Source: an uncultured Acinetobacter sp. (GTDB lineage: Bacteria; Pseudomonadota; Gammaproteobacteria; Pseudomonadales; Moraxellaceae). Taken from it: 5,072 nt of DNA. This document shows, in pieces, positions 4,513-5,072 of this stretch. The translations under genes were made by a program, and so were the position numbers. Within the stretch, counting starts at the first letter, position 1. Each line of letters opens with the position of its first letter. Where the stretch lies: NCBI GenBank assembly GCA_900771065.1, contig CAAGMP010000073.1, positions 1 to 5,072 of the forward strand. Reading direction: 5' to 3'. Under the pieces are notes generated by a model that was given only the letters and a program-made list of their open reading frames with translations, was not told where the DNA came from and did no database searches.

Positions 4513-5072
4513 TTGAATACAATTACGATCCTCCAGCCAGACGATTGGCATGCACATTTACGTGATGGTCTGGCACTTGCAAGAACAGTTCCTGATTTAG
4601 CCAAACAATTTGCCCGCGCAATTTGTATGCCCAATTTAGTTCCACCCGTTAAAACAGTTGCAGAAGCAGAAGCTTATCGCGAGCGCATTATGCAGCATGT
4701 TCCTGAAGGAATTGACTTTGACCCTCGCATGGTTTTGTATTTTACAGACAAAACTGAAGCAAGCGAAGTGCAAAAAATTAAGCAATCTGCGCATGTCAAT
4801 GCAATCAAATTATATCCCGCAGGTGCAACAACCAATTCAGACAGTGGCGTAAGTGATATTCGCAAAGTTTATCATGTCATTGAACAACTTGAAAAACATC
4901 AAGTGCCTTTGTTGTTACATGGTGAAGTCACACATCGTCATGTCGATATTTTTGACCGTGAAAAACGTTTTTTAGATGAAGTATTAACGCCACTTTTGCG
5001 TCAATTTCCAGAACTTAAATTGGTTTTAGAACACATTACGACCAGTGAAGCGGCACAATTCGTGCTTGAACA
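4513..5072 (+). CDS. pyrC: Dihydroorotase, PyrC (class II), C-terminus cut by window edge
   Basis: PyrC catalyses the reversible ring closure of N-carbamoyl-L-aspartate to L-dihydroorotate, the third step of de novo pyrimidine synthesis, in the cytoplasm. The visible 186 residues are the N-terminal half of a TIM-barrel amidohydrolase usually about 345 residues long. Metal ligands are His13 and His15 in DWHAHLRDG, Lys99 (the carboxylated lysine, in NAIKLYPAG), His136 in LLLHGE and His174 in LEHIT. All are offset by exactly three from the E. coli set (16, 18, 102, 139, 177). The substrate-binding Arg17 and Asn41 are also in place; the catalytic Asp lies beyond the window. The start is TTG at 4513: it places MNTITILQPDDWHAH at the expected N-terminus, and the same frame upstream has no ATG back to at least 4489. 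No Shine-Dalgarno is visible, so weak or regulated initiation is possible. Confidence 0.95.
   Translation, partial: MNTITILQPDDWHAHLRDGLALARTVPDLAKQFARAICMPNLVPPVKTVAEAEAYRERIMQHVPEGIDFDPRMVLYFTDKTEASEVQKIKQSAHVNAIKLYPAGATTNSDSGVSDIRKVYHVIEQLEKHQVPLLLHGEVTHRHVDIFDREKRFLDEVLTPLLRQFPELKLVLEHITTSEAAQFVLE

Noticed and set aside
4658..4865. Plus- and minus-strand open frames of about 63 codons inside pyrC
   Set aside because: They overlap the pyrC frame, which carries all expected metal ligands in this stretch; no independent support.
1..5072. Mobile element, CRISPR array, toxin-antitoxin pair, tRNA or novel defence system
   Set aside because: I saw no transposase, terminal repeats, regularly spaced repeats, tRNA-like cloverleaf or defence domains on either strand; gene content is ordinary core and envelope functions.

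Overview
The window looks like chromosomal DNA of a low-GC gammaproteobacterium of the Moraxellaceae, most likely Acinetobacter or a close relative. The basis is the AT-rich codon use, the Acinetobacter-type DacC (382 residues once the start is corrected) and the series dacC, gamma carbonic anhydrase-like gene, pyrC. This is recognition from memory, not a database search. There are no rRNA or tRNA genes, insertion sequences, phage genes or CRISPR repeats.

Layout. Positions 1-1382 (minus) hold the first 460 codons of an AlgI/DltB-type membrane-bound O-acyltransferase (MBOAT) that runs off the left edge. Positions 1383-1556 hold its probable promoter and a cluster of inverted repeats. Positions 1584-1955 (minus) encode a 123-residue exported protein of unknown function, closed by a short intrinsic terminator. 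A 164-bp divergent intergenic region follows, with a 16-bp perfect palindrome and an extended -10 promoter. Positions 2120-2497 (plus) encode a second small exported protein of 125 residues. After a 112-nt gap containing a GC-rich stem-loop comes dacC (2610-3758), a D-alanyl-D-alanine carboxypeptidase (PBP5/6). Its strong terminator overlaps what looks like the promoter of the next gene, a gamma-class carbonic anhydrase-like protein (3854-4399). A perfect TATAAT just past that gene's stop opens a long U-rich leader for pyrC (dihydroorotase, TTG start at 4513), which runs off the right edge.

How the genes work together. Four of the six products act at or beyond the inner membrane: the MBOAT, two periplasmic or secreted small proteins, and the peptidoglycan carboxypeptidase. 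The carbonic anhydrase-like protein and PyrC are cytoplasmic housekeeping proteins. Each gene seems to have its own promoter or terminator signals, so this reads as neighbouring single-gene units rather than one operon. I found no convincing new multi-gene system. The points most worth a second look are the terminator/promoter overlap before the carbonic anhydrase-like gene, the pyrC leader, the dacC leader stem-loop and the two uncharacterised exported proteins.
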